From assembly GCF_037860775.1 (NCBI RefSeq), contig NZ_JBBEWC010000003.1, positions 310,001 to 374,000 on the forward strand: 64,000 nucleotides of DNA, read 5' to 3'. The position numbers and the translations under genes are program-made. This document shows positions 27,561-36,097 of this stretch, piece after piece (within the stretch, counting starts at the first letter, position 1; every line of letters starts with the position of its first letter). This DNA is from Emticicia soli. Its GTDB lineage: Bacteria; Bacteroidota; Bacteroidia; Cytophagales; Spirosomataceae. The notes beneath the pieces are model-generated. The model did not search any database. It was not told the DNA's origin and saw only the letters and a list, made by a program, of their open reading frames with translations.

Positions 27561-27601
27561 TTTTCTTTTCTCCAAGGAGTTCTGACTTGGAGAAAAGAAA
27601 A
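27561..27601. repeat. 16-bp perfect inverted repeat between two secreted-protein genes
   Basis: TTTTCTTTTCTCCAAG (27561-27576) and CTTGGAGAAAAGAAAA (27586-27601), loop nine bases. On the minus strand it follows the stop at 27622 and precedes the YceI start at 27541. The arms are polypyrimidine and polypurine and no clear T run follows, so it may be an RNA-stabilising or attenuating hairpin. Confidence 0.65.
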
Positions 27602-27621
27602 TTGTAAGCATATTTCGGGCT

Positions 27622-28020
27622 TTATTTTACTAAAATTTCGTTGTGCGGCAAGGCATATTGTTTGTCAAGGGTAAGCAATACAATCTGGTCGCCTTTTTTG
27701 CATTCTGACAATACCTTTTTTACATCTACCTTCATAAAATCTTCCTTCGAAAACAACACAATAGTATTAGTGTCTTTTTCTTTGATGGCAACTTTGAAAG
27801 GGATTCTGGTTACAGCCTTGTTTTCTTTAGCCGATAATTCTACTGTGTTTACAGTTAAATCTCCGGTAGCATTAAGTGCAATTTCATTTTTGTAGCCCTC
27901 TTTGGTATATTGGTCTACTACCATTTTATTATTCAGAAAGGCCGCCGAGCAAACGTGCTGGCTAAAACCTACTTGTGCGAAAGCACAAAGAACAAATGCG
28001 GTTGCGATGAGTTTTATCAT
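27622..28020 (-). CDS. Small secreted protein of unknown function
   Basis: 132 residues with a signal peptide (MIKLIATAFVLCAFAQVGFS). Two cysteines in the mature part (HVCSAAF and LSECKKGD) could form a disulfide. I do not recognise the family. It diverges from the membrane-anchored winged-helix regulator 142 bases away and lies upstream of YceI, so all three may form one regulated unit (inference). Confidence 0.65.
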   Translation of the reverse strand: MIKLIATAFVLCAFAQVGFSQHVCSAAFLNNKMVVDQYTKEGYKNEIALNATGDLTVNTVELSAKENKAVTRIPFKVAIKEKDTNTIVLFSKEDFMKVDVKKVLSECKKGDQIVLLTLDKQYALPHNEILVK

Positions 28021-28162
28021 AATGTTTTTGTTTTTTGAAGATTGAACAATGGCTCAAATGTAGAGGCGAGAAAACCAGCAGAAGTAAAATGAATGTAAAA
28101 AAGTGTAAATTGTATGTAATTCTGATGTTTTTGCGTAATATTTACTATATTTTTGTCAGATT

Positions 28163-29050
28163 ATGAAACCTAAGATTTATATCATTTTCCTTGCTGTATT
28201 TTCAGTAATTGCGCTCTCGGCAGGTGCTCTTTCCACCGATGCTTCAGAAGAGTTTTTAGAGAAGCGTGCTGTTCTGGTAGTTCGTGAAATCGGGCATCAG
28301 TTGCTACAGAAATCCGGCGATTTTACTTCACGTGTATTGCCCGTTAAAAAAAGCGATAAAAATACTTTTCTGCTCGAGTTTCAGAGTCGCTTTGCTTTTG
28401 TGCCCGACACGTTGGTGAAGATTGTTCACGAGCGCCTGAGCGCAGCTAATCTTCCCCTCGATTACATGGTGAACGTATATAAATGCGTTAGCCCCGAAGT
28501 TGTCTTCGGTTACGAGATTCGGAGTAAACAACCAGACATATTGGCTTGTATGGGCAGAACACAAGCCGAAGATTGTTACAAAATCGAGATTCAGTTTACA
28601 GGTAATTATCGGGCTGCAAAACCCATGAATCTCTGGTGGGCAGTTGGGTTTATTCTGGCAGGTGGTACACTTTTTTCATTATTTAATAAAAAATTTTTTA
28701 AGAAAAAAAATGATGCCGAGCCTGCCGTTGCAGTACTTGAAGATATACAATTTATCAATATTGGTAAGTATGCTTTTTACCCCGAAAGAGCCTTGCTGAA
28801 ACAAGGAGAAGAACAGGTAGAATTATCGGACAAAGAAGCAAAATTACTGAATATTTTTGCAACGAATCAGAACCAGGTAATAGAGCGAGATAGACTATTA
28901 AAAGAGGTATGGGAAGACGAAGGGGTGTTTGTAGTAGGCCGAAGTTTAGATGTTTTTGTATCTAAACTAAGAAAAAAACTACAGGGAGACGAAGCCATCA
29001 AGATTACGAGTATCCACGGGAAGGGCTATAAACTTGAAGTGGTAGCCTAG
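28163..29050 (+). CDS. Membrane-anchored OmpR-type winged-helix regulator (ToxR-like layout)
   Basis: 295 residues. A signal or first membrane segment at 5-22, an extracytoplasmic sensor part (about 24-153, with C108, C129 and C138), a membrane segment at 156-174 followed by a basic stretch NKKFFKKK, and a C-terminal winged helix at about 200-295 (VELSDKEAKLLNIFA, then GRSLDVFVSKLRKKL and IHGKGYKLEV). There is no receiver domain. The DNA-binding part is C-terminal and the sensor is N-terminal, the reverse of ToxR, but the principle is the same. It may control the divergent small secreted gene and yceI. Confidence 0.85.
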   Translation: MKPKIYIIFLAVFSVIALSAGALSTDASEEFLEKRAVLVVREIGHQLLQKSGDFTSRVLPVKKSDKNTFLLEFQSRFAFVPDTLVKIVHERLSAANLPLDYMVNVYKCVSPEVVFGYEIRSKQPDILACMGRTQAEDCYKIEIQFTGNYRAAKPMNLWWAVGFILAGGTLFSLFNKKFFKKKNDAEPAVAVLEDIQFINIGKYAFYPERALLKQGEEQVELSDKEAKLLNIFATNQNQVIERDRLLKEVWEDEGVFVVGRSLDVFVSKLRKKLQGDEAIKITSIHGKGYKLEVVA

Positions 29051-29225
29051 CAAATTCGGGGAAAATGTTTAATAATTTGTTATTGTAAGGGTTTTAAAGG
29101 TATTTAATTGGTAAAGTTGGGGAAGTTTTTCCATTCATAGGCTTAATTCATCCTCCTACGTAATTTTCGTTTTCTGACAAGAATATTATATTTTTCTTGC
29201 TAAAATTCGTAACTTTACCGAAATT

Positions 29226-29288
29226 ATGGAGGACTATACAATTGAGCTAAACAGTGCCTATAAAATGCTCTTTATAGGTTTTTTTTAA
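29226..29288 (+). CDS. 20-codon leader ORF before the sigma gene
   Basis: An ATG at 29226 opens a 20-residue reading frame (MEDYTIELNSAYKMLFIGFF) that ends at TAA 29286-29288, 13 bases before the sigma-factor ATG. ATGGAGGA-like context could allow initiation. Its last codons run through a terminator-like stem, which is how leader peptides in attenuators are arranged. Whether it is translated is unknown. Confidence 0.35.
   Translation: MEDYTIELNSAYKMLFIGFF
29257..29286 (+). terminator. Attenuator-like terminator in the sigma gene leader
   Basis: CCTATAAA (29257-29264), loop ATGCTC, TTTATAGG (29271-29278), then eight T. It is a complete intrinsic terminator shape but lies 15 bases before the sigma ATG and after no other gene, so it is more likely an attenuator. 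The stem is AT-rich and thus weak. Confidence 0.55.
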
Positions 29289-29301
29289 AGCCAATAAGCT
29301 T

Positions 29302-29913
29302 ATGGAAGAAGAAATAGTAGAAATAGAAAGATATTCTGAAAAAGAAAAATACGCGGTCTTTGATAAAGAGTTTATGCCACACATAGACTCGATGTATAAC
29401 TTTGCTTTTCGCTTAACAAACGACGAAGACGACGCCAACGACCTTGTACAAGACACGTATCTGAAAGCTTTTCGCTTTATCAATTCATTTGAACGTGGAA
29501 CTAATGCAAAAGCATGGTTGTTTAGAATTCTGAAAAACAGTTTCATTAACGACTATCGCAAGAAGAGTAAGGAACCATCAAAGGTTGATTATCAGGACGT
29601 TGAAACTACATACAATTCGGTAGAAGATGCCGAAATGGATGCAACAACCGACTTGCGGACGGAGACTGTTCAGGACATGATTGGCGATGAAGTTGCCAAT
29701 GCGCTAAACAGCTTGCCGGTTGATTTTCGTACGGTTATTATCCTTTGTGATATTGAAGGGTTTACCTACGAAGAGATGGCAAAGATTTTGGATATTCCGA
29801 TAGGAACGGTGCGGTCGAGGTTGCATAGAGCAAGAAATTTGTTGAAAGAAAAGCTGAAAAGCTATGCCTCATCAATGGGTTATAAAACCGATGAGATGGC
29901 AGAGCAAGATTAA
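29302..29913 (+). CDS. ECF RNA polymerase sigma factor
   Basis: 203 residues. Sigma region 2 (about 24-95: NDEDDANDLVQDTYLKAFRFI, AKAWLFRILKNSFINDYRK) and region 4 (about 135-190: LPVDFRTVIILCDIEGFTYEEMA, IPIGTVRSRLHRAR). The longer acidic linker (EDAEMDATTDLRTETVQD) is typical of the Bacteroidota SigH/RpoE-like group. A small zinc anti-sigma gene follows 130 bases later, so the pair likely senses envelope or redox stress. The leader contains a short ORF and terminator shape, which suggests additional control. Confidence 0.93.
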   Translation: MEEEIVEIERYSEKEKYAVFDKEFMPHIDSMYNFAFRLTNDEDDANDLVQDTYLKAFRFINSFERGTNAKAWLFRILKNSFINDYRKKSKEPSKVDYQDVETTYNSVEDAEMDATTDLRTETVQDMIGDEVANALNSLPVDFRTVIILCDIEGFTYEEMAKILDIPIGTVRSRLHRARNLLKEKLKSYASSMGYKTDEMAEQD

Positions 29914-30043
29914 GCTAGTGGTCTAGGTTAGACTTTAATACTGAGAAAATTTATCAAAATACGCTTAATAGGTAAAAACCTATGGCATCATAAACAAAAA
30001 AATTAATAGGGAGTAGAATTGTTGTCCCCTAAACATTATACCA

Positions 30044-30343
30044 ATGAAAGAAAGGTGTGAAAATCATCAAAAGTGTATGCAGATGATACAGGCTGTACTT
30101 GATGGATCGGCATCTGCCGCTGAGGTAGAACATTTTAAGTTACATATGGACGATTGTCTGCCTTGCATAGAAGGCTACAAACTTGAGAAAAGCATTAAAG
30201 ATGCGCTTCAGGTTAAAATGGAGAAAAAGTGTTGTCCACAGTCTACCGTAGTAGATATAAGATCAAAAGTTGGCTTAGGATTAGCAGTATTAGGGCTCAT
30301 ATTAGTAGAAGTAAAACTGTATCACTTATTATTTAGTTGTTGA
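30044..30343 (+). CDS. Zinc-finger (ZAS-type) anti-sigma factor
   Basis: 99 residues. HMDDCLPCIEGY supplies the H-x3-C-x2-C ZAS zinc motif (about 46-57), and further cysteines lie near 5, 11 and 64-65. The last 25 residues are hydrophobic and could touch the membrane. As partner of the preceding ECF sigma gene it should hold the sigma inactive until zinc release or oxidation. The gene uses many cysteines, which fits redox sensing (inference). Confidence 0.8.
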   Translation: MKERCENHQKCMQMIQAVLDGSASAAEVEHFKLHMDDCLPCIEGYKLEKSIKDALQVKMEKKCCPQSTVVDIRSKVGLGLAVLGLILVEVKLYHLLFSC

Positions 30344-30349
30344 TTTCAT

Positions 30350-30357
30350 TATCTTTG
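30350..30357 (+). promoter_or_regulatory. -7 box TATCTTTG before gmk
   Basis: Matches TAnnTTTG and lies 98 bases upstream of the guanylate kinase ATG, but a terminator (30368-30403) stands between them. No good -33 box is seen at the right spacing. Confidence 0.3.
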
Positions 30358-30367
30358 CAAAATATTC

Positions 30368-30403
30368 AGCCATCAGGTTTCGTAAACTTGGTGGCTTTTT
30401 TTT
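30368..30403 (+). terminator. Terminator between anti-sigma and gmk genes
   Basis: AGCCATCAGGTTT, loop CGT, AAACTTGGTGGCT: a 13-bp stem counting two wobble pairs, followed by T (30396-30403). It should end the sigma/anti-sigma transcript. Confidence 0.88.
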
Positions 30404-30423
30404 AATAGTTTATTGTAGCACCC

Positions 30424-30440
30424 ACCTTGCCAGGCAAGGT
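30424..30440. repeat. 8-bp-arm palindrome just before gmk
   Basis: ACCTTGCC, A, GGCAAGGT at 30424-30440, 14 bases upstream of the guanylate kinase start. It could hide or mark the ribosome entry region or act as an operator. Confidence 0.35.
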
Positions 30441-30454
30441 AAAAAATATACTCA

Positions 30455-31057
30455 ATGAAAGGTAAGGCCATTATTTTTTGCGCTCCCTCAGGCTCGGGAA
30501 AAACAACTATAGTTAAGCATTTGCTTGATAAATATTCAAATCTGGGTTTTTCGATTTCGGCATGCACACGCGATAAACGTGGCCGTAACGAAGAAAACGG
30601 AAAAGATTATTATTTTTTAACTATTCATGATTTTAAAGAACGGATTGATAACGAAGAGTTTGTAGAATGGCAAGAAGTATATCCGGGTGCTTATTATGGT
30701 ACTTTGAAAACAGAAATTGAGCGGCTATGGGCAGAAGGCAAAAATGTAATTTTTGATGTAGACGTACAAGGTGGTGTAAATCTGAAGAATTATTTCGGCG
30801 ATGCCGCCCTGGCTATTTATGTAAAAGTACCCTCGATGGAAGAATTAGAAAGGCGATTGAGAGGCAGAGGTACAGATAGCGAAGATAGCATTTCGAGACG
30901 CTTATATAAAATGAAGTTTGAAATGGAGTTTCAGAACAGATTCGATGTGATTTTGCTGAATGATGATATTGATACCTCATGGCAAAAAGCAGAAGAACTC
31001 TACGAAAGCTTTGTGAAAGACGAATTGAAGATTGACAAGAAGCCTTTAGAAGTGTAA
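30455..31057 (+). CDS. gmk: Guanylate kinase
   Basis: 200 residues, usual length. P-loop APSGSGKT at 10-17, the GMP-binding SACTRDKRGRNEENGKDYYF block near 35-54, FVEWQEVYPGAYYGT, and the lid RLRGRGTDSEDSISRRL. It phosphorylates GMP with ATP to GDP in purine nucleotide metabolism. Convergent with purH; a long terminator lies between them. Confidence 0.97.
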   Translation: MKGKAIIFCAPSGSGKTTIVKHLLDKYSNLGFSISACTRDKRGRNEENGKDYYFLTIHDFKERIDNEEFVEWQEVYPGAYYGTLKTEIERLWAEGKNVIFDVDVQGGVNLKNYFGDAALAIYVKVPSMEELERRLRGRGTDSEDSISRRLYKMKFEMEFQNRFDVILLNDDIDTSWQKAEELYESFVKDELKIDKKPLEV

Positions 31058-31073
31058 CAGGCTGGCTGATAAT

Positions 31074-31125
31074 AAACAGCGTGCCACGGTCGTATTCTTG
31101 CGAGTATAACCGTGGCACGCTGTTT
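31074..31125. terminator. 17-bp bidirectional terminator between gmk and purH
   Basis: AAACAGCGTGCCACGGT (31074-31090) pairs with ACCGTGGCACGCTGTTT (31109-31125), loop 18. A/T runs lie on both sides. The stem shares the AAACAGCGTG core with a hairpin at 39805-39818. Confidence 0.85.
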
Positions 31126-31138
31126 TATAAGATATGTA

Positions 31139-32659
31139 TTAATGTAAGAAGTGCCTTACACCTGTTAATACCATTGCAACACCATTGGCATTACAGAAAT
31201 CAATTGATTCTTTATCACGGATAGAGCCACCCGGCTGAACAACCGATGTAATTCCTGCCTCGTGTGCAATCTCTACACAATCAGGGAAGGGGAAAAAGGC
31301 TTCTGATGCCATAGCTGCGCCTTTCAAATCAAATCCGAAAGTATTAGCTTTTTCTATGGCTTGTCTCAACGCATCAACACGTGAGGTCTGGCCTACACCA
31401 CAGGCTAATAGCTGTCCGTCTTTGGCCAACACTACGTTGTTAGATTTCAGGTGTTTACATATTTTCAGTGCAAACTCCAGTGCTTTTACTTCTTCTTCGG
31501 TCGGCGCTTTTTCGGTAGCTACTTTAAAATCTTTGCCTGTTTCAATAGCATTGTCTTTATCTTGTTCCAAAACACCATTTAAAAGCGTACGGAATTGTTT
31601 TTTGCTTACTTCAACAGGTTTTCTGATAAGCAGACGGCGGTCTTTTTTCTTTTTCAATATCTCTAGTGCCTCTTCATCAAACGATGGCGCAATCAATATC
31701 TCAAAAAACAATTTGTGTAATTCTTCGGCAGTAGCTACATCAACATTGGCATTGGTAATAATTACCCCACCAAAAGCCGATACAGGGTCACAAGCTAGTG
31801 CATTTACATAAGCTTCTTTTACTGTCGGAGCTGATGCTACACCACAAGCGTTGTTATGTTTTATAATTACGAAAGATGTCTCTTCAAACTCATCAATCAA
31901 ACGCACACAGGCTTCAACATCCATTAAGTTATTGTAAGATAACTCCTTGCCATGAATCTGGTCAAACATCTGGTCTAAATCACCATAGAATGTAGCTGCC
32001 TGGTGTGGGTTTTCGCCATAGCGAAGTGCCTTTTGTGGTAGCGCTGCAAAGTTTTGTGTTTTGGTGTATACATCACCACTGAAATACGCATGAATAGCCG
32101 TATCATATTGCGAACTCATGCCGAAACCTTCCATTGCATAGCGGCGGCGGTCTTCAAGGTCAGTACCGCATCCTTTGTTTTGCAATATTTCAAATACATC
32201 ATCGTATTGGTTACGTGACGATACAATCAGTACATCGTTAAAGTTTTTGGCTGCTCCACGAATCAAAGAGATACCTCCGATGTCGATTTTTTCAATAATA
32301 TCTTCTTCGCTTGCGCCAGAAGCAACGGTTTCCTGAAAAGGATATAAGTCTACAATCACTAAATCTATTGACGGGATTTCGAACTGAGCGGCAGTTTGTA
32401 TATCTCCTTCGTTATCTCTGCGGTATAAAATCCCACCGAAAACTTTTGGGTGAAGTGTTTTCACACGTCCGCCAAAAATAGATGGGTAGCTTGTCAGGTC
32501 TTCTACTGCTGTTACAGGTATGCCAAGGTCTTCAATAAAGCTTTGCGTGCCACCTGTCGAGAAAATCTGCACGTTGTGTTCATGAAGGAGTTTAACTATT
32601 TTATCTAAGCCGTCTTTGTAGTAAACCGAAATTAGAGCCGATTGTATCTTCTTCGCCAT
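31139..32659 (-). CDS. purH: Bifunctional AICAR transformylase / IMP cyclohydrolase
   Basis: 506 residues, standard length. The N-terminal MGS-like cyclohydrolase domain begins IQSALISVYYKDGLDKIV with STGGTQSFIEDLG; the C-terminal transformylase part has LRYGENPHQAA, IIKHNNACGVAS and DPVSAFGGVI, and ends GVRHFLH. It performs the last two steps of de novo IMP synthesis. The 367-base region upstream carries no other gene in the same direction, so it has its own promoter. Confidence 0.97.
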   Translation of the reverse strand: MAKKIQSALISVYYKDGLDKIVKLLHEHNVQIFSTGGTQSFIEDLGIPVTAVEDLTSYPSIFGGRVKTLHPKVFGGILYRRDNEGDIQTAAQFEIPSIDLVIVDLYPFQETVASGASEEDIIEKIDIGGISLIRGAAKNFNDVLIVSSRNQYDDVFEILQNKGCGTDLEDRRRYAMEGFGMSSQYDTAIHAYFSGDVYTKTQNFAALPQKALRYGENPHQAATFYGDLDQMFDQIHGKELSYNNLMDVEACVRLIDEFEETSFVIIKHNNACGVASAPTVKEAYVNALACDPVSAFGGVIITNANVDVATAEELHKLFFEILIAPSFDEEALEILKKKKDRRLLIRKPVEVSKKQFRTLLNGVLEQDKDNAIETGKDFKVATEKAPTEEEVKALEFALKICKHLKSNNVVLAKDGQLLACGVGQTSRVDALRQAIEKANTFGFDLKGAAMASEAFFPFPDCVEIAHEAGITSVVQPGGSIRDKESIDFCNANGVAMVLTGVRHFLH

Positions 32660-33026
32660 TTTGGAATGATTTTTGCAATATATTATACGTTAATCTAAAG
32701 GTCTCGTGCCAAACTATTTAAGTGCTTGACAAAAAAACGAAAGTGCAAAATTAATGCTTTTTTGGAATACGACAGCATTTTTCGAAAAACATTAAAAAAT
32801 ACTGTGTATTGTGCATTAAATGATGGTTTTTCGGCGATTTACTATTACTGAAAATAGTTTTGTTAGAAGAATATTTCTCGAAAAAATACAAATTTTATTT
32901 TAGAACTAATATCTGGCAAAGTAGTGGAGGAACGATATCCTCGCTACTGAGCGTTTCTATACCGAATGCAAGTTTTCGAAAGGGGGCTTGCATCTCTTTT
33001 TAAACGGTACCAGAATTATATTTTTT
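32660..33026. other. 367-base intergenic region upstream of purH
   Basis: This stretch separates purH from the cobalamin adenosyltransferase gene, both on the minus strand. The half next to purH is very AT-rich and should contain its promoter. The other half (32920-33001) has two hairpins and a T tract oriented on the plus strand, listed separately as a possible small RNA. No protein gene is seen. Confidence 0.55.
32920..33001 (+). ncRNA. Possible plus-strand small RNA with terminator
   Basis: Two hairpins in tandem: AGTAG-TG-GAGGA, loop ACGATA, TCCTC-G-CTACT (32920-32948), then ATGCAAG (32966-32972) pairing with CTTGCAT (32987-32993), followed by CTCTTTTT. No plus-strand gene precedes the terminator shape, and both flanking genes are on the minus strand, so an independent transcript is the simplest explanation. 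It does not match a known RNA family I can recognise. Confidence 0.3.
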
Positions 33027-33578
33027 CTACATTCTCGGCTTCCATGTAATTTCTTCACTGCCCAATTCTTGCGTCATTTTACGAGACAACACAAACAGAT
33101 AATCCGAAAGGCGATTCAGATATTTTACAATCATCGGGTTTACCTCTTCTTCGGCTGACAGGCGAATTGCCAAACGCTCTGCTCTGCGGCACACAGTTCG
33201 GGCCAGATGCGCAAACGAAACAGATTGGTTGCCGCCCGGCAATACAAATGCACGTAGGGGCATGAGCTCAGTATCCATCTTATCCATTTCGTTTTCCAGC
33301 AATGTAATGTCGTCGTCTATCAAACTTGGCACAGGCTTCTTTCGTACCTGCTCCGGTTCAGAGGCTAAATCAGCACCGATGGTAAATAACCTATCCTGAA
33401 TTTCTTTTAATAAATCTCGCCGAGACTCATTAATGGCCTGGTCTCTTACTAAACCTATCCACGAATTAAGTTCGTCAACTGTGCCATAGGCTTCAATCTT
33501 TAGGTCTCCCTTACTTACTCTTCGGCCGCCTACAAGTGCGGTTGTGCCTTTGTCGCCTGTTTTGGTGTATATTTTCAT
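33027..33578 (-). CDS. ATP:cob(I)alamin adenosyltransferase (PduO/MMAB type)
   Basis: 183 residues. MKIYTKTGDKGTTALVGG holds the ATP-binding start of PduO-type enzymes; LKIEAYGTVDELNSWIG, RAFVLPGG and CRRAERLAIRLS are the other family blocks. It makes adenosylcobalamin, used by enzymes such as methylmalonyl-CoA mutase. Its ATG shares a base with the stop codon of the preceding lipoprotein gene (TAATG), indicating translational coupling to a gene of apparently unrelated function. Confidence 0.95.
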   Translation of the reverse strand: MKIYTKTGDKGTTALVGGRRVSKGDLKIEAYGTVDELNSWIGLVRDQAINESRRDLLKEIQDRLFTIGADLASEPEQVRKKPVPSLIDDDITLLENEMDKMDTELMPLRAFVLPGGNQSVSFAHLARTVCRRAERLAIRLSAEEEVNPMIVKYLNRLSDYLFVLSRKMTQELGSEEITWKPRM

Positions 33579-36097
33579 TATTTACCTGCTAAAAAATCGT
33601 TGTAAGTACTACATTCCTGAATCAATTGGTCTTGATAATCAGTCTGGCTATATTTCGTTTTCAGCAAATTGAAATAGGTAGAGTATTTGTCTTTTCTGAG
33701 TTTTTCAAGTGCCAGTTTTATTTCAGTTTCTTTTTTCTCTCGCTCAGCATCAGGAAGCAGATAAATGTCTGAATCTTGCATAGCATAGTATGCCAGCTCA
33801 TATCTGATTTTCTGGCATGCAGCAGCTAAATAACAAGCCTTTGCAGCAGATTCAGTGTCAGGCGCTACATTCATGGCTTTATCAAAATAGAAAAGTGCTT
33901 TTTCGGAAGTATAGTAATCATCTGATTCATTTTTTTCTTCACTTCCGCTCCATGCCCTGCGAAGCAGAATCCAGCTATTGCCAAAGTAACCTATATTATA
34001 ACTGGCACAACCCAACAAAATCCAACTTTGGTAATCTTTAGGGTTTTTGTTTACATTCTCTTGCAATTCAGCCATTCGTGTTGCAAAAGATAATGGCGTA
34101 AATTTTTGTTTCGGATTAGCGTCTCCAAGCCCGTTCAGATGAAAAGGGTTTACATCTAAATAGGTCTTGAACGGCTCGGCTTGCCATACGGCAGGCGAAA
34201 TATTTTTCCATGCGTCACGGGCTTTGGCGTATTGCTGCTCAGACAAGGCTCTGCGGCCTAAAACCAAATAAAGATAATTATTATCAAAACCCCTAAGTTT
34301 CATCAAACGCTTATCAAAATCGCTTGGGTTATTTTTTGCAAAATAATTGAGCGTATAATTAATAGTCGCCGACGACGTAGAGTCTTCAATGGCATATTGG
34401 TCGGTGCTGCTCATAAAAGAGGCGGTTGAGGTCCAGCCATCATATTGTTTCGAGTAGCCTAACTGGTAAGAGGCCAACGTAGACATAATAAATGCCTTGG
34501 CTCTGTTTTCGGGTGTTGCTGCTGTAACAAAGGTTATTGTTGAGGTTGCTTCTTTTGTAGGTTTCTCTTCTTTGCCAAAACAACCTGAAAGCCAGCCTAA
34601 AGATTTGGTCTCTTTAGCCGCTGTTTCATTTTTGGCAGAAGCCTGATTTGTGCCTTCCGAAAACTCATCGGGTGCTTCGGTACCTAAGTATTTAGCCGCC
34701 ATAATCTTACAGGCAGCATTGAAATTATTAGCAATACGGAATTTATCGGAGCGGGCAAGACGCTCTAGCAATGATATTACTTTTTGTTCCATCGCCGGTG
34801 TTACCTCGGGCGACTCGTTTACTGCCAGTATCATTTCTTGCATGGCTATCTGGTCTTGTACACCTTTATTGCTTGTCGGAATCGCCTTTGCTTTTTGTAA
34901 TAATTGATTAGCTGTTTTGTAATCTTTGGCAATAAAAGTAAGATAAGCCGCTGCGGTGTACCAGAAAGGCGATTTTTTCAACTCAGGTTTCTCGGCCGAC
35001 TCAAGCGAAAAGGCCAGTAACTTATGGAAATAGTCAGGAGCATTGGCTTTCAGATTTACTTTTTTCAGCGAATCCAATGCCCAAAGAGTATATTCCATGT
35101 CTTTCTGTGTAGTAAAGAAAAACTGTTCGTTCTTATTAATCTCACGCGCCATCACAAACTCAAGCATAGGATGCTGAGGGTCTAAACTCCGTATTTCTTC
35201 CAACATCGGCAGCGCATCCTGAAAAGGCAAAACAGCCGTTGCTGCATATACATTGGCTTTTTCGGTATTGGTTTTGCAGAGTTTCAGCGCTTCGTCTTTG
35301 AGTTTTGGTAAAAACAGTCGTAAACTCAGGTGAGCCGCATATCTGCGTGTAGAAGCATTGACAAAAATCTGAGAGAAATGATAATACGCCTGTACCGAAT
35401 CTTTGGCGTGCCTGTAAGCCCCAGCCATGCGAGAGTAAGCCAAATCGCTGATAAAGGTTTTTTGAGCAAAAGGTCTTACCATTTTATTGTATAACTCAAT
35501 ACTCTTTTGCGGAGTTGCGGCCATATCAGCTACTTTTACAGCCTGATATGCCAAACGCTCTTTTATAAAATTATCATTGCTCTGCTTATATTTTGTTTCA
35601 ATAGTTGTGAGCAATAAATCATAGTCGGTAGTGTTTACTTTTTGAGTATCCGGGCCATCATAACCTGCCAGATTCAGGTCGGCGCTCTCTATCTTTTTGG
35701 CGAGTGCTAAATACTCAGCTGCTTCGGTTTTACCTTTTTGTTGGAGCGCATTTGTTAAACCCATAGCAGCAGTAGCACCATAAGCTGGGTACAATTGCTC
35801 GGTTACGGTTTTTTCAGATACGCCTGCGTAACTCGCCCAGGCTTTTGTATTTTCTATTTGGTCTATTGGCAATGGAGCTTCTTCATTCCAATTCCAGTCG
35901 GTATCATATAAAAACTGTGCTGTGAAGTTATATGTATGAAACTGCGCTTCGTTAGCTGCACTCTCGGGTGAAAAAAAGCTCTTGAATTCATCAAAATCAA
36001 AAGGCATAGGCCCACAGGCCATCAGCAACAAAATGATGATAGATTTAGTACGGTAACTCAAACGAAGAGAAGATTTCTTGAAGTTGCTCATGGCCAT
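33578..36097 (-). CDS. Large lipoprotein with TPR-like helices, unknown function
   Basis: 839 residues. The N-terminus has a basic stretch, a hydrophobic run and a lipobox ending LLLMAC, so it is probably lipid-anchored. The true start may be two codons later (MSNFKKSS). The rest is alpha-helical with repeated Ala/Leu/Tyr patterns like TPR units (for example DYQSWILLGCASYNIGYFG and KACYLAAACQKIRYELAYY), plus a low-complexity Lys/Glu segment near 500. Its start lies 53 bases inside the end of the preceding lipoprotein gene and its stop overlaps the adenosyltransferase start. I do not recognise a named family. Confidence 0.75.
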   Translation of the reverse strand: MAMSNFKKSSLRLSYRTKSIIILLLMACGPMPFDFDEFKSFFSPESAANEAQFHTYNFTAQFLYDTDWNWNEEAPLPIDQIENTKAWASYAGVSEKTVTEQLYPAYGATAAMGLTNALQQKGKTEAAEYLALAKKIESADLNLAGYDGPDTQKVNTTDYDLLLTTIETKYKQSNDNFIKERLAYQAVKVADMAATPQKSIELYNKMVRPFAQKTFISDLAYSRMAGAYRHAKDSVQAYYHFSQIFVNASTRRYAAHLSLRLFLPKLKDEALKLCKTNTEKANVYAATAVLPFQDALPMLEEIRSLDPQHPMLEFVMAREINKNEQFFFTTQKDMEYTLWALDSLKKVNLKANAPDYFHKLLAFSLESAEKPELKKSPFWYTAAAYLTFIAKDYKTANQLLQKAKAIPTSNKGVQDQIAMQEMILAVNESPEVTPAMEQKVISLLERLARSDKFRIANNFNAACKIMAAKYLGTEAPDEFSEGTNQASAKNETAAKETKSLGWLSGCFGKEEKPTKEATSTITFVTAATPENRAKAFIMSTLASYQLGYSKQYDGWTSTASFMSSTDQYAIEDSTSSATINYTLNYFAKNNPSDFDKRLMKLRGFDNNYLYLVLGRRALSEQQYAKARDAWKNISPAVWQAEPFKTYLDVNPFHLNGLGDANPKQKFTPLSFATRMAELQENVNKNPKDYQSWILLGCASYNIGYFGNSWILLRRAWSGSEEKNESDDYYTSEKALFYFDKAMNVAPDTESAAKACYLAAACQKIRYELAYYAMQDSDIYLLPDAEREKKETEIKLALEKLRKDKYSTYFNLLKTKYSQTDYQDQLIQECSTYNDFLAGK

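Noticed and set aside
31356..31811. A 151-codon plus-strand frame inside purH
   Set aside because: Shadow of a highly conserved gene; Ser-rich composition with no motif.
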